DNA of 64,000 nt, taken from NCBI RefSeq assembly GCF_014495685.1, contig NZ_JACTVI010000003.1:62001-126000 (forward strand), read 5' to 3'. Position numbers and translations under genes: made by a program. Of this stretch, positions 44,930-53,396 are shown in pieces (within the stretch, counting starts at the first letter, position 1; each line of letters opens with the position of its first letter). The stretch comes from Streptomyces sp. TRM68367 (GTDB taxonomy: Bacteria; Actinomycetota; Actinomycetes; Streptomycetales; Streptomycetaceae). The notes beneath the pieces are model-generated. The model had not been told where the DNA came from, ran no database searches, and saw only the letters and a program-made list of their open reading frames with translations.

Positions 44930-45840
44930 TTGGGGGCTCCAGATGGGTCAGAAGTGGTGGGGGCGCGCGAAGCGCTCCTTGGAGGGGCGGTGGCGGGAGA
45001 CGGATCGGAGGGGGCCGCGTGGGCGGTCCAGGGGTCGGTGACCGTCTTCGAGACGTGGACCCTGAGGTCCCATCCGTTCCGGTCGGAGATCTCGTCGAGC
45101 TGGGCCGCGGCCAGCTCGCACCAGGGCCACTCGGTGGCCCAGTGCGCCGCGTCGAGCAGCGCGATCGGACGGGGGGCGACAGCCGCCGTGAACTCTGCGG
45201 CCGGGTGGTGGCGCAGGTCCGCGGTGAGGAAGGCGTCGACGCCGGCCGCCCGGACGTGGTCGAAGAGGCTGTCGCCGGAGCCGCCGCTGACGGCGACGGT
45301 GCGGACGGTGGCCTCGGGGTCGCCGGCGACGCGGATGCCCTGCGCGGTGGCGGGCAGCCGCTCGGCGGCGCGGGCGGCGAACTCGCGGACGGTCAGCGGG
45401 TGGTCCAGTTCGCAGACGCGGCCCAGGCCCCGGCGGACCTCCGGATCCGACGCGTCCGGGACGAGGGGCCGTACGACCCGGAGGTCCAGGGCGCCGGCCA
45501 GCGCGTCGGACACGCCCGGGTCGGCGGTGTCGGCGTTGGTGTGGGCGACGTGCAGCGCGATGTCGTTCTTGATGAGCGTGTGGACGACACGGCCCTTGAA
45601 GTGCGTCGCCGCGACCGTCGTCGTACCGCGCAGATAGAGCGGGTGGTGGGTGACGAGCAGGTCGGCGCCCAGCTTCAACGCCTCGTCGACGATCTCCTGC
45701 ACGGGGTCGACCGCGAACAGCACCCGGGAGACCTCCTGCCCGGGGTCCCCCACCACGGTGCCGACCGCGTCCCAGGACTCGGCCCGCTCGGCGGGCCACA
45801 GGTTCTCCAGCGCGGCGATGACTTCAGACAGACGTGGCAC
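44926..45840 (-). CDS. Nif3-like dinuclear metal centre protein
   Basis: This 304-residue protein belongs to the Nif3/GTP cyclohydrolase I type 2 family, hexameric rings with a two-metal site. Landmarks are the N-terminus LSEVIAALENLWPAERAESW, metal-ligand region ADLLVTHHPLYLRGTT (near 59-74), FLTADLRHHPAAEF (near 200) and IALLDAAHWATEWP (near 223). The C-terminal 45 residues are a Pro/Ala/Ser-rich tail. It is the first gene of the nif3 / zinc-ribbon / RNase H set and ends inside the start of the next gene. The biochemical substrate is uncertain. Confidence 0.93.
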   Translation of the reverse strand: MPRLSEVIAALENLWPAERAESWDAVGTVVGDPGQEVSRVLFAVDPVQEIVDEALKLGADLLVTHHPLYLRGTTTVAATHFKGRVVHTLIKNDIALHVAHTNADTADPGVSDALAGALDLRVVRPLVPDASDPEVRRGLGRVCELDHPLTVREFAARAAERLPATAQGIRVAGDPEATVRTVAVSGGSGDSLFDHVRAAGVDAFLTADLRHHPAAEFTAAVAPRPIALLDAAHWATEWPWCELAAAQLDEISDRNGWDLRVHVSKTVTDPWTAHAAPSDPSPATAPPRSASRAPTTSDPSGAPN

Positions 45841-46039
45841 GCAGCACAGGCTACCTGGAGGTTCTGTGCCGCTGAACCGGTGCCGACGCCGGATCGGAGG
45901 CCGTGGTCACGGCCAGCACATACGCCCCCGTTTTCTCAGACGAATCGTTCCGCGGCCACCCTTATGTGTGAAACATGGACTCGCCGGTCTCACGTCTGTG
46001 CGTGCGAAAACTAGCTTCGTCGCCGGAGGTGACCGAACG

Positions 46040-47236
46040 ATGACTGCCTGTGCGACCGAACCCCCGGCAGCGGACGAGGACGGGTCCTCCCCGTCGGCAG
46101 GGTGTGTGATCACCGCGGACGGCGGCTATGCCGCGCGCCTCGCCCGCAGCGGCGACTCCTGGTTCCCGGAGCGCTGGACGCTGGACGGCCCCGAGCCGTA
46201 CGCGGTGCCGCTGCCCGGCAACCAGCCCGAGGAACCCGGCACCGAGGTGCAGCCGATGAGCGACGGGCGGGTCCTGATCCACCGGCTGGTGGCCGGGCGG
46301 CACGCGTTCTGTCTGCTCTACCCGACCGGCCCCGGCACCGGCGAGCTGCCGCTCGGCGCGGTGGAGTGCCCGGACGAGGGCTCCCTGCTGCGGCTGCTGC
46401 CCCCGGCGCCGGGCGGCGACAGGGCGTACGCCGTCGCCGTGGGCCGGAGTTCGACGGCCGTGTGGCTGGTGGCGGGCGGGGCCTTCGGCCCCGAGCAGCT
46501 CGCCGAGGTGCCCGGCCGCTGCTCGGGCGGGGTGTGGCTGGACGGCACGGGCCGGATGCTGGCGCTGGACCGGGAGGTCGGCGGCCGGACCAAGGCGGTC
46601 GTGGTGGACCTGGAGCGCGGCGGCGAGGTCTCGCCGCTGCTGCAGATCGCTGACGGCAGCGACGACCGGCTGCTGCTCGCCGACCCGGACAGCGGGCTAC
46701 TGCTGATCGGCTCGGACGCGCCGTCGCCGGGGCGGGAGCGGCTGGGCTGGGGGGTGCTGGGCAGCACGCTGCCGGTGCGGTTCCCGGAGAGCCTGCGGGC
46801 CGAGGACTGCACGGTCACGCCGTTCGCGATCCAGCCGGGGCAGATGCTGACGCCGGAGAGCTGCGCGGTGGCCCTGCGCATCGACGGCCCGCTCGGCAGC
46901 TGGGTCGGGGTGTGGCGGCCGGAGCAGCGGCAGGTGCGGCATCTCCCGGCGCCGACGGGATGGTTGGCGGGTGCGGGGCGGTGGACGAGGGACGGGGTGC
47001 TGCATCTGCCGTACGCCACGCGGGATGTGCCGTGCGGGGTGGCGCGGCTGGCGGTGCCGGAAGCGGAGACGGAGGTGGCGAAGGGGGTGGACACGGAGGT
47101 GGAGCCGCCGGTCCGGGAAGAGCCCGAGGAGGCGGCAGCGTCCGGCGAGCAGCACGAACCGGAGTCCGGGCAACCGGTAGCGCAGCGTCCCGTGCCGTTG
47201 CAACAGGCGCCGCTGGGACGACTTGTAACGAAGTAG
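46040..47236 (+). CDS. Conserved Streptomyces hypothetical, beta-propeller-like
   Basis: This 398-residue protein has no recognised enzyme motif. It consists mainly of repeated short beta-strands such as AYAVAVGRSSTAVWLVAGG, GRMLALDREVGGRTKAVVVD and LLLADPDSGLLLIGSD, which suggests a WD40-like or peptidase-N-terminal propeller. The last 60 residues are a disordered Glu/Pro/Gln-rich tail. GGAGGTG lies 9 bases before ATG 46040. No signal peptide is seen, so it is probably cytoplasmic. Neighbours give no functional hint. Confidence 0.75.
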   Translation: MTACATEPPAADEDGSSPSAGCVITADGGYAARLARSGDSWFPERWTLDGPEPYAVPLPGNQPEEPGTEVQPMSDGRVLIHRLVAGRHAFCLLYPTGPGTGELPLGAVECPDEGSLLRLLPPAPGGDRAYAVAVGRSSTAVWLVAGGAFGPEQLAEVPGRCSGGVWLDGTGRMLALDREVGGRTKAVVVDLERGGEVSPLLQIADGSDDRLLLADPDSGLLLIGSDAPSPGRERLGWGVLGSTLPVRFPESLRAEDCTVTPFAIQPGQMLTPESCAVALRIDGPLGSWVGVWRPEQRQVRHLPAPTGWLAGAGRWTRDGVLHLPYATRDVPCGVARLAVPEAETEVAKGVDTEVEPPVREEPEEAAASGEQHEPESGQPVAQRPVPLQQAPLGRLVTK

Positions 47237-47333
47237 TGGCGGTTGGCGTGTGCGGGTGGAAATCACCCGTGGGACGCCGGTTAAACTCGCCCGGCTGTAA
47301 GAAAGATCATGTTGACGGGGTGAATTCCTTCCG

Positions 47334-47495
47334 ATGAGCGACGCCAGCACGAACCAGCCGCGTCCGGCCGACGTCCAGGAGGCCACTGCCGGGCACGGCC
47401 GACACCGTGGTCCGGTCTCCACGCAGGACAGCGAGACGGCCCCGCGCGGCCGTCACCGCAAGCCTGCCGAGGAGCAGGCCGAGACGGCTGCCTGA
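47334..47495 (+). CDS. Small hypothetical protein (53 aa)
   Basis: The 53-codon frame begins MSDASTNQPRPADVQEATAG and ends AEEQAETAA. It is hydrophilic, with two GRHR-type motifs (HGRHRGPVS and RGRHRKPAEE). Start, stop and codon use are normal for Streptomyces, and a strong terminator follows. It is probably a real small protein, function unknown; the ribosome site is weak. Confidence 0.6.
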   Translation: MSDASTNQPRPADVQEATAGHGRHRGPVSTQDSETAPRGRHRKPAEEQAETAA

Positions 47496-47522
47496 CGGTA
47501 CGTCAGGTCAGCGAGCGGCATC

Positions 47523-47555
47523 CGGCCCCGCCCGTCGGTGTGACGGGCGGGGCCG
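47523..47555. terminator. Strong terminator
   Basis: CGGCCCCGCCCGTC at 47523-47536 pairs perfectly with GACGGGCGGGGCCG at 47542-47555 around a five-base loop. It separates the small rightward gene from the convergent SDR gene and can serve both. Confidence 0.8.
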
Positions 47556-47620
47556 TCGCATGTCAGCAGGATGGCAAACCACACGTGACAACTCCCGTTC
47601 CCGCGGTCGGTTCTCGTACG

Positions 47621-48559
47621 TCACCGCCCGCGCCGCAGCCCCAGTACCTCCGTCGCCGCGAACGTCTCACCCTCTGGGCGCTCCGCGTAGTACGGCGTGA
47701 GGTGGGCGTCCAGCTCGTCGTACGTGAAGGTGTCCTGCTTGCTGTCGAACTGGGCGGCGATCCGAGGGCGTTCGACGACCGCCACCATGCCGCCGTGAAC
47801 GACGAGGAGTTGGCCGGTGATGCGGGCGGCGGCGGGTGAGGCGAGGTAGCCGACGAGCGGGGCGACGTGTTCGGGGGCGAGCGGGTCGAGGCCCTCGGGC
47901 GGCTGATCGACGGCCGCGAAGACGTCCTGGGTCATCCGGGTGCGGGCACGCGGGCAGATGGCGTTGGCGGTCACGCCGTACTTGGCCAGGGCGAGGGCCG
48001 TGGAGGTGGTCAGGCCGACGATTCCGCCCTTGGCGGCGGCATAGTTGGGCTGTCCGGCGGACCCCACGAGGAAGGCCTCGGAGGAGGTGTTCACCACCCG
48101 CCCGTACACCGGACCGCCCGCCCGCTTGGACCGCTCACGCCAGTGCGCGGCCGCGAAGCGGAGGGTGTTGAAGTGCCCCTTGAGGTGGACGCGGATCACC
48201 GCGTCCCACTCCTCCTCGGCCATGGAGAAGACCATGCGGTCGCGCAGGATGCCCGCGTTGTTCACCAGGATGTCCAGCTTGCCGAACTCGCCGACGGCCG
48301 ACTCGACGAGTTCCCGGGCCTGTTGGAAGTCGGCCACATCCCCGGTGTGGGCCAGCGCCCGCCCGCCGGACGCCCGGATCTCGGCGGCGACCTCCTCGGC
48401 GGGCCCGGCGGACGCCTCGCCCGAGCCGTCCCGGCCCGGCTGCCCGTAGTCGTTGACGACGACGGCGGCGCCGAGCCGGGCGAGTTCCAGCGCCTCGGCG
48501 CGGCCGAGACCCCGTCCGGCGCCGGTGACAATGGCCGACAGTCCCTCAAGTAGCGGCAT
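47621..48559 (-). CDS. SDR-family 3-oxoacyl-type oxidoreductase
   Basis: This 312-residue NAD(P)H-dependent reductase has the short-chain dehydrogenase motifs TGAGRGLGRAEALELA (near 12-27), LVNNAGILRDRMVF (near 96-109), and the catalytic Ser in VVNTSSEAF and Tyr/Lys in QPNYAAAKGGIVGL (near 174-178). The extended C-terminus and NDYGQPGRDG insert resemble the fatty-acid beta-oxidation (multifunctional enzyme type) reductases. It is co-directional with an alcohol dehydrogenase and a MaoC hydratase, suggesting acyl-CoA or steroid side-chain metabolism. Confidence 0.9.
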   Translation of the reverse strand: MPLLEGLSAIVTGAGRGLGRAEALELARLGAAVVVNDYGQPGRDGSGEASAGPAEEVAAEIRASGGRALAHTGDVADFQQARELVESAVGEFGKLDILVNNAGILRDRMVFSMAEEEWDAVIRVHLKGHFNTLRFAAAHWRERSKRAGGPVYGRVVNTSSEAFLVGSAGQPNYAAAKGGIVGLTTSTALALAKYGVTANAICPRARTRMTQDVFAAVDQPPEGLDPLAPEHVAPLVGYLASPAAARITGQLLVVHGGMVAVVERPRIAAQFDSKQDTFTYDELDAHLTPYYAERPEGETFAATEVLGLRRGR

Positions 48560-48570
48560 TTTCCTGGTCC

Positions 48571-49647
48571 TCAGATCTCGATACAGGTACGCAGGGACGT
48601 CCCGGTGCGCATCTGGTCCAGCGCCTCGTTGATCTCGGCCAGCGGCACCCGGTGGGTGATCAGGCCGGCCAGGTCGACGCGGCCCGCGCGCCACAGGGCG
48701 ATGGTCCGCTCGTAGGAGCGCAGGACGTCTCCGCCGCCGTACATGGACGGCAGGATCCGCTTCTCGTCGAAGAACAGCTCGAACATGTTGAGCTGGAGGA
48801 AGTCGTCCATGGCGCCCGCGCCGACGATGACGAGGGTGCCGCCGCGCCGGGTCGTCTCGTACGCGGTGCGAGCGGTGGCCGACTTGCCGACGACCTCGAA
48901 GACGTAGTCGAAGCCCTCGCCGCCGGTGATCTCCTGCTTGGCGTCGGCCAGTTCCTCCGGCGCGACGGCCCTGGTGGCGCCGAACTTCAGCGCCGACTCG
49001 CGGCGCGAGACGACCGGGTCCACGGCGACGATCTCGGCGGCTCCCTTGACCCGGGCGCCCTGGATGGCGGAGATGCCCACGCCTCCGCAGCCGATGACGG
49101 CGACCGACGAACCGGCGGCCACATCTGCCGTGTTGAGCGCCGCGCCCAGTCCGGTCGTCACCCCGCAGCCGATGAGGGCGGCGATGTCGAAGGGCACGTC
49201 CTCGGGGATCGGCACGGCGCATCCGGCGTCGACGACGACCTCCTCGGTGAAGGTGCCGGTGCCGGCCATGCCGAAGACGTCACCGCCCGGGAGCTTGAAG
49301 TTGGGGGTGCCCGCGTTCATGAACCCGGCCAGGCACAGCTGGGGCTGGCCGCGCCTGCAGGCCGGGCAGGCGTCGCAGGCGGGCAGCCAGCACACGACGA
49401 CCCGGTCGCCCGCCGTCAGGTTGCTCACGCCCTCGCCGACCTCGACGACCTCACCCGCGCCCTCGTGCCCGGGCACGAACGGCGCCGGCTGCGGCAGCAC
49501 CCCGCCCATCGCGGACAGGTCCGAGTGGCACAGCCCGGTGGCGCGCACCCGGATCCGCACCTTGCCGGGGCCGAAGCCCACCGCCTCGACGTCGTCGAGG
49601 ACCTCGACCTTGCCCTGCCCTATCTCGTGCAGTACGGCTGCGCGCAT
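48571..49647 (-). CDS. Zinc-dependent alcohol dehydrogenase (MDR family)
   Basis: This 358-residue medium-chain dehydrogenase oxidises an alcohol or thiol adduct with NAD. Catalytic zinc ligands occur in GLCHSDLSAMGG (near 37) and GHEGAGEVVEVGEGV (near 60). Structural zinc cysteines are in LPACDACPACRRGQPQLC (near 88-105), and the dinucleotide motif is VIGCGGVGISAIQGA (near 184-198). It lies 11 bp from the SDR gene and 29 bp from the MaoC gene, so all three are probably one operon. Confidence 0.93.
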   Translation of the reverse strand: MRAAVLHEIGQGKVEVLDDVEAVGFGPGKVRIRVRATGLCHSDLSAMGGVLPQPAPFVPGHEGAGEVVEVGEGVSNLTAGDRVVVCWLPACDACPACRRGQPQLCLAGFMNAGTPNFKLPGGDVFGMAGTGTFTEEVVVDAGCAVPIPEDVPFDIAALIGCGVTTGLGAALNTADVAAGSSVAVIGCGGVGISAIQGARVKGAAEIVAVDPVVSRRESALKFGATRAVAPEELADAKQEITGGEGFDYVFEVVGKSATARTAYETTRRGGTLVIVGAGAMDDFLQLNMFELFFDEKRILPSMYGGGDVLRSYERTIALWRAGRVDLAGLITHRVPLAEINEALDQMRTGTSLRTCIEI

Positions 49648-49676
49648 GATGCGGCTCCCCTCAACGGCGGGCTGGC

Positions 49677-50534
49677 TCAGGAGTGTTCAACGATGGTGTC
49701 GGCGAGGACGGACGCGTCGTGCCGCTCGGCGGCGCTCACGGCGATCCGGATCTCCCCGCTGCCCGGCCACATCCGCACGCGCAGCGTCTCGCCCGGGTGC
49801 ACGACCCCGGCGAACCGCGTGGTGTACGAGCGGACCCGGGTCACGTCCCCGTCGAGCAGCGTGTCGACGACCGCCTTGAGCGTCATGCCGTAGGTGCACA
49901 GTCCGTGCAGGATGGGCCGCTCGAACCCGGCGCGCTTGGCGAAGTCGGGGTCGGCGTGCAGGGGGTTGAGGTCGCCGGAGAGGCGGTAGAGCAGGGCCTG
50001 GTCCTCGCGGACCGGCCGTTCGACGACCTTGCCGGGCTCGCCGGCGGGCGGGTCGAGGCGGGTGGACGGGCCCCGGTCGCCGCCCCACCCCCCTTCCCCG
50101 CGTACGTAGATCTGCGCGTCGTTGGTCCACAGCGGGCCGTCGGCGTCGGCGACCTCGGCGCGCATGACCAGGACGGCCGCCTTGCCCTTGTCGTACACGG
50201 CGGCGATGCGGCCGGTGGCGGTCGCGGTGCCGGCGGCCGGGAGGGGGCGGTGCAGGGTCAGGGCTTGGCCGCCGTGCAGGACGCGGGCGAGGTCGACATC
50301 GACGCCGGGCAGGGACAGTCCACTGATCACGCCGGGGGACCCCGCGCCCGCGACGGTGGCGAAGCTCGGCAGGACGTGCAGCCGGGACTCAAGGGTGTAG
50401 CGCAGCTCGCCGGGGTCGGTTGCGGGGCGCCCCGCGCCGATGCCGAGGTGGTAGAGCTGGATGTCCTTGGGGGTCCAGGAGATCTCGCCGGTCCGGGGTT
50501 CGGCGGCGAGCGCCTTGGCTGCGTCGATGGGCAT
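49677..50534 (-). CDS. MaoC-family enoyl-CoA hydratase/dehydratase
   Basis: This 285-residue protein has two hot-dog domains. The second contains the hydratase motif YRLSGDLNPLHADPDFAKRA and ERPILHGLCTYGMTLK (near 190-225), with the catalytic Asp/His pair. The family hydrates 2-enoyl-CoA. It is the first gene of the leftward maoC-adh-sdr operon. ATG 50534 gives the expected N-terminus (MPIDAAKALAAEPRTGEISW); the frame stays open further upstream into a repeat-containing region that is not protein-like. Confidence 0.9.
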   Translation of the reverse strand: MPIDAAKALAAEPRTGEISWTPKDIQLYHLGIGAGRPATDPGELRYTLESRLHVLPSFATVAGAGSPGVISGLSLPGVDVDLARVLHGGQALTLHRPLPAAGTATATGRIAAVYDKGKAAVLVMRAEVADADGPLWTNDAQIYVRGEGGWGGDRGPSTRLDPPAGEPGKVVERPVREDQALLYRLSGDLNPLHADPDFAKRAGFERPILHGLCTYGMTLKAVVDTLLDGDVTRVRSYTTRFAGVVHPGETLRVRMWPGSGEIRIAVSAAERHDASVLADTIVEHS

Positions 50535-50677
50535 GGGGCTCCTGATCGCCGTCGGGAAGAACCTCGGCACGGCCGTCCGCACCGTCGGCCGCACCGAGGT
50601 CGCCGTGGGCCGCGACTGGAACGCGTTCCAGTCCGGCGCCCTCTGTATAGCCCAGCGCTCCGCAGTTGTGAAGGCTC

Positions 50678-50912
50678 CTGACGCCGTGTCAGGTCGGTTG
50701 GGGCGTGCCATTGTCCGGTCGAGGGTCCTTGGCGTTGTCGCTCGAGGGTCCACGGCCTTATCGGCCGAGGGTCCGTGACCGTGTCGGTCGGTGGGCGGTG
50801 ACCGTGTCGGTCGGTGGACCCGTGACATTGTCGATTGGCGGGCCGGTTGGCGGGCCGTGCCGTTGCCGGTTGGTCGGCCGTGACATTTGTCCTGCCGAAG
50901 TCCGGACAAGCT
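50678..50912. repeat. Tandem array of imperfect 23-bp repeats
   Basis: Some nine imperfect copies of a 23-24-bp unit fill this span. The best-preserved neighbours begin GTGACCGTGTCGGTCGG (from 50774 and 50798). Most units carry TGAC-N3-GTC, an imperfect dyad such as TGACATTTGTC near 50881. The array separates the leftward maoC operon from the rightward ABC transporter and may be a cluster of operator sites. Confidence 0.7.
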
Positions 50913-50953
50913 TCTCTGCCGGGCGCCGGGGTGGACTCCGTAGCATCGTGGCC

Positions 50954-51898
50954 ATGACGAACACGGAGTCGGCCGTGACGAAGACGGATACAGCCGTGAC
51001 CGAGACGGACCCGGCCGTGTCCTTCCGGGGCGCGGTCAAGGCCTTCGGTGCCGTGCGTGCCGTGGACGGCGTCGACCTGGTGATCGAGCGCGGCGAGACC
51101 GTGGCGCTGCTCGGGCGCAACGGTGCCGGGAAGTCGACGGCGATCTCGCTGCTGCTCGGCCTGGACGAGCCGGACGCGGGGGTGGTGGAGCTGTTCGGCG
51201 GGCCGCCGGAGCGGGCCGTGCGCGCGGGCCGGGTGGGCGCGATGCTCCAGGAGGCGCGGGCGGTGCCCCGGGTCACCGTGCGCGAGCTGGTGTCCTTCGT
51301 GGCCGGCCGCTACCCGGCCCCGCTGCCCGTCGGCCGAGCCCTGGAGCTGGCCGGGATCGCCGAGCTGGCCGACCGCCGCGTGGACCGGCTCTCCGGTGGC
51401 CAGACCCAGCGCGTACGGTTCGCCGTCGCGCTCGTCGGCGAACCCTCCCTCCTGGTCCTGGACGAGCCCACCGCCGCCCTCGACGTGGAGGCGCGCCACG
51501 CCTTCTGGGCGGCGATGCGCGGATACGCGGGCCGCGGCCACACCGTCCTGTTCTCCACGCACCACCTCCAGGAGGCGGACGTGTACGCCGACCGCATCCT
51601 CGTCGTGGACCGCGGCCGGATCATCGCCGACGGCAGCGGGGAGCAGCTGAAGCGGGCGGCGGGCGGCACCCTGGTCTGCGTCGACCTGGCCGGACGCGAC
51701 CCGCAGGATTTGGCCCTGCTGCCCGGTGTGCGGTCGGTGGAGGTGCGGGCGGGCCGGGCACGGCTGCGCAGCGGCGACTCCGACGCGACGGTCGTCGCCC
51801 TGGCCCAGCTGGGCGCGATCCGCGGCCTGGAGGTCACGCCGGTGTCCCTGGACGACGCGTTCCTGTCCCTCACCGCACGGGTCGAGGAGGCCGCGTGA
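50954..51898 (+). CDS. ABC transporter ATP-binding protein (drug-exporter type)
   Basis: This 314-residue ATPase powers the permease encoded next. P-loop LLGRNGAGKSTAISLLL (near 53-69), signature LSGGQTQRVRFAVAL (near 146-160), Walker B LLVLDEPTAALDVEA (near 169-183) and the H-loop VLFSTHHLQEAD are all intact. The first 18 residues (ESAVTKTD-TAVTETD-PAV) repeat a short unit and echo the upstream DNA repeats. The stop overlaps the permease start. With the adjacent sensor-kinase remnant, it resembles the two-component-controlled exporter operons of Streptomyces. Confidence 0.93.
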   Translation: MTNTESAVTKTDTAVTETDPAVSFRGAVKAFGAVRAVDGVDLVIERGETVALLGRNGAGKSTAISLLLGLDEPDAGVVELFGGPPERAVRAGRVGAMLQEARAVPRVTVRELVSFVAGRYPAPLPVGRALELAGIAELADRRVDRLSGGQTQRVRFAVALVGEPSLLVLDEPTAALDVEARHAFWAAMRGYAGRGHTVLFSTHHLQEADVYADRILVVDRGRIIADGSGEQLKRAAGGTLVCVDLAGRDPQDLALLPGVRSVEVRAGRARLRSGDSDATVVALAQLGAIRGLEVTPVSLDDAFLSLTARVEEAA

Positions 51899-52614
51899 TG
51901 CTCGACTACCTCAGGCTCGAAGTGCTGCGGACCCTGCGCGACCGGGGCTTCGTCATCGGCGGCGTCGCGATGCCGGTGCTGATGTACCTGCTGTTCACCA
52001 ACATCGGCACGGCGGACGGCAGCTGGCGCACCGCCCGGATGGTCGGCATGGCCGCGTACGGCGCGGTCGGCTCGGCCCTGAACACCGGCGGCGGGGTCGC
52101 CGAGGACCGGGACATCGGCTGGCTGCGGCAGCTGCGGGTGACCCCGATGACCCCACGCCAGGTCGTCACCGGGCGGGCGCTGACCGGTGCGGTGACGGTG
52201 CTGCCCGCGATCGTCGCCGTACTCGCGGCGGGCGGCCTGGTCAACGGCGTACGGCTGCACATATGGCAGTGGGCGGCGATCGCGCTGCTGCTCTGGCTGG
52301 GCTCGGTCCCCTTCACGCTGCTCGGTCTGGGCAACGGCTACCGGCTGACCGCGCAGACCACGGGCGTCGCGAACATGATGTGCAACCTGGGTCTCGCCGT
52401 GCTCGGCGGCCTGTGGTTCCCGGTCGCGCTGTTCCCCGGCTGGCTGCGCGAGGTGTCGGCGTACACCCCGACGTACCGCTTCGCCGAACTGGGCACCTCG
52501 GTCGCCGGCGGGCACGCCCCCGCGGCCGGTACGGTGGCGGTGCTGACGGTTTGGCTGCTGGTGTTCGGCTCGTACGCTGGACTGGCGTACCGGCGGTCCG
52601 CGCGGACCGTCTGA
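51895..52614 (+). CDS. ABC transporter permease (ABC-2 type)
   Basis: This 239-residue membrane protein has six likely membrane segments (about 18-36, 50-72, 96-120, 126-148, 155-177, 205-228) and the ABC-2 signature region (LNTGGGVAEDRDIGWLRQLR, then VTPMTPRQVVTGRALTGA). It forms the export channel for the preceding ATPase. Start GTG 51895 or the adjacent ATG 51898 both overlap the ATPase stop. The substrate is unknown; lipid or peptide antibiotic export is usual for the type. Confidence 0.9.
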   Translation: MMLDYLRLEVLRTLRDRGFVIGGVAMPVLMYLLFTNIGTADGSWRTARMVGMAAYGAVGSALNTGGGVAEDRDIGWLRQLRVTPMTPRQVVTGRALTGAVTVLPAIVAVLAAGGLVNGVRLHIWQWAAIALLLWLGSVPFTLLGLGNGYRLTAQTTGVANMMCNLGLAVLGGLWFPVALFPGWLREVSAYTPTYRFAELGTSVAGGHAPAAGTVAVLTVWLLVFGSYAGLAYRRSARTV

Positions 52615-52632
52615 CCCAGGGAGGCGGGGGAC

Positions 52633-53340
52633 ATGTCCTGGTGGCGGAGGGTCTCGTGCCGAATGGACGCACGGAAGTTGGCGCGGACGCAGTGGCTGGC
52701 CGACTCGGCGCGGTACGCGGACCGGCAGGAGGCCGCCCGCAAGGCGGGCGAGGTCCTCGACGAGGCCGGTCCGCCGCCCACCGGGTTCACCCTTCTGCCC
52801 TGGCTGCTGCTGGGGACGGGCGCCTGCTCCAACCTCTTCCAGGGCGAGACCCCCAATCCGTGGATCGGCGGGCTGGGCCTGATCACCTTCAACTCCCTGT
52901 ACATCAACGTCGTGTTCCGCGCCTTCCGCAAGGACCAGCGCGAAGCGACCTCCACCCGGGTGTGGCTGGCCCTGGTCACCTGCGGTCTGGCCCTCGGGTA
53001 CGGCGGCGACTGGCTGCTGTTCTTCCCCCTGCTGGGGCTGGCCACGGGAGCGGTCATGCGGGGTCCGCTGCTCGGCCGGACCGGACTTGCGCTGGCCACG
53101 GTCGCGGGCGTCGTCTCCGGCGTCCGCGAGGGGACGAACGCGATCAACATCGTGTACGCCACGCTGCTGTCGACGATGGTGACCGCGGCGCTCCTTCCGG
53201 CGGCTACTTCGTCACGTGTGCCGACGAGTGCCGGTGTGACTCCGCCCACGCGTGAATGCGCGGGCTTCCTGGATCGCCGGCCAGGCGGCGACGCAGGGGG
53301 CTGGGCCGGCCACCCGAGGATGTTCAGTGCGCCGACGTGA
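52633..53340 (+). pseudogene. Sensor histidine kinase, N-terminal membrane part only
   Basis: The 235-codon frame starts as a two-component sensor: a short cytoplasmic N-terminus, then four or five membrane segments (FTLLPWLLLGTGACSNLF, GGLGLITFNSLYINVVF, WLALVTCGLALGYGG, LLFFPLLGLATGAVM, INIVYATLLSTMVTAALL). It should continue into a HisKA_3 phosphoacceptor and ATPase domain, but near 53205 it becomes unrelated sequence antisense to a TnpB remnant. No kinase domain or response regulator follows. GGGAGGCGGGGG precedes ATG 52633, so a membrane stub could still be made. Confidence 0.75.
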
Positions 53341-53366
53341 TCGGTGTCCGCGAGGAAGCCGCACAT
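53215..53366 (-). pseudogene. IS605-type TnpB C-terminal remnant
   Basis: The minus strand reads MCGFLADTDHVGALNILG, then RRSRKPAHSRVGGVTPAL. This matches the last zinc-finger cysteine, the conserved Asp/Asn-containing DhvGAlNiL motif and the basic tail of TnpB proteins from actinobacterial IS200/IS605 elements. Only about 50 codons remain. It abuts the point where the sensor kinase loses similarity, so an insertion followed by deletion is the likely cause of the kinase truncation. Confidence 0.65.
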
Positions 53367-53396
53367 GACGAGTCCATGGACCGCCCGGACCGTTGC

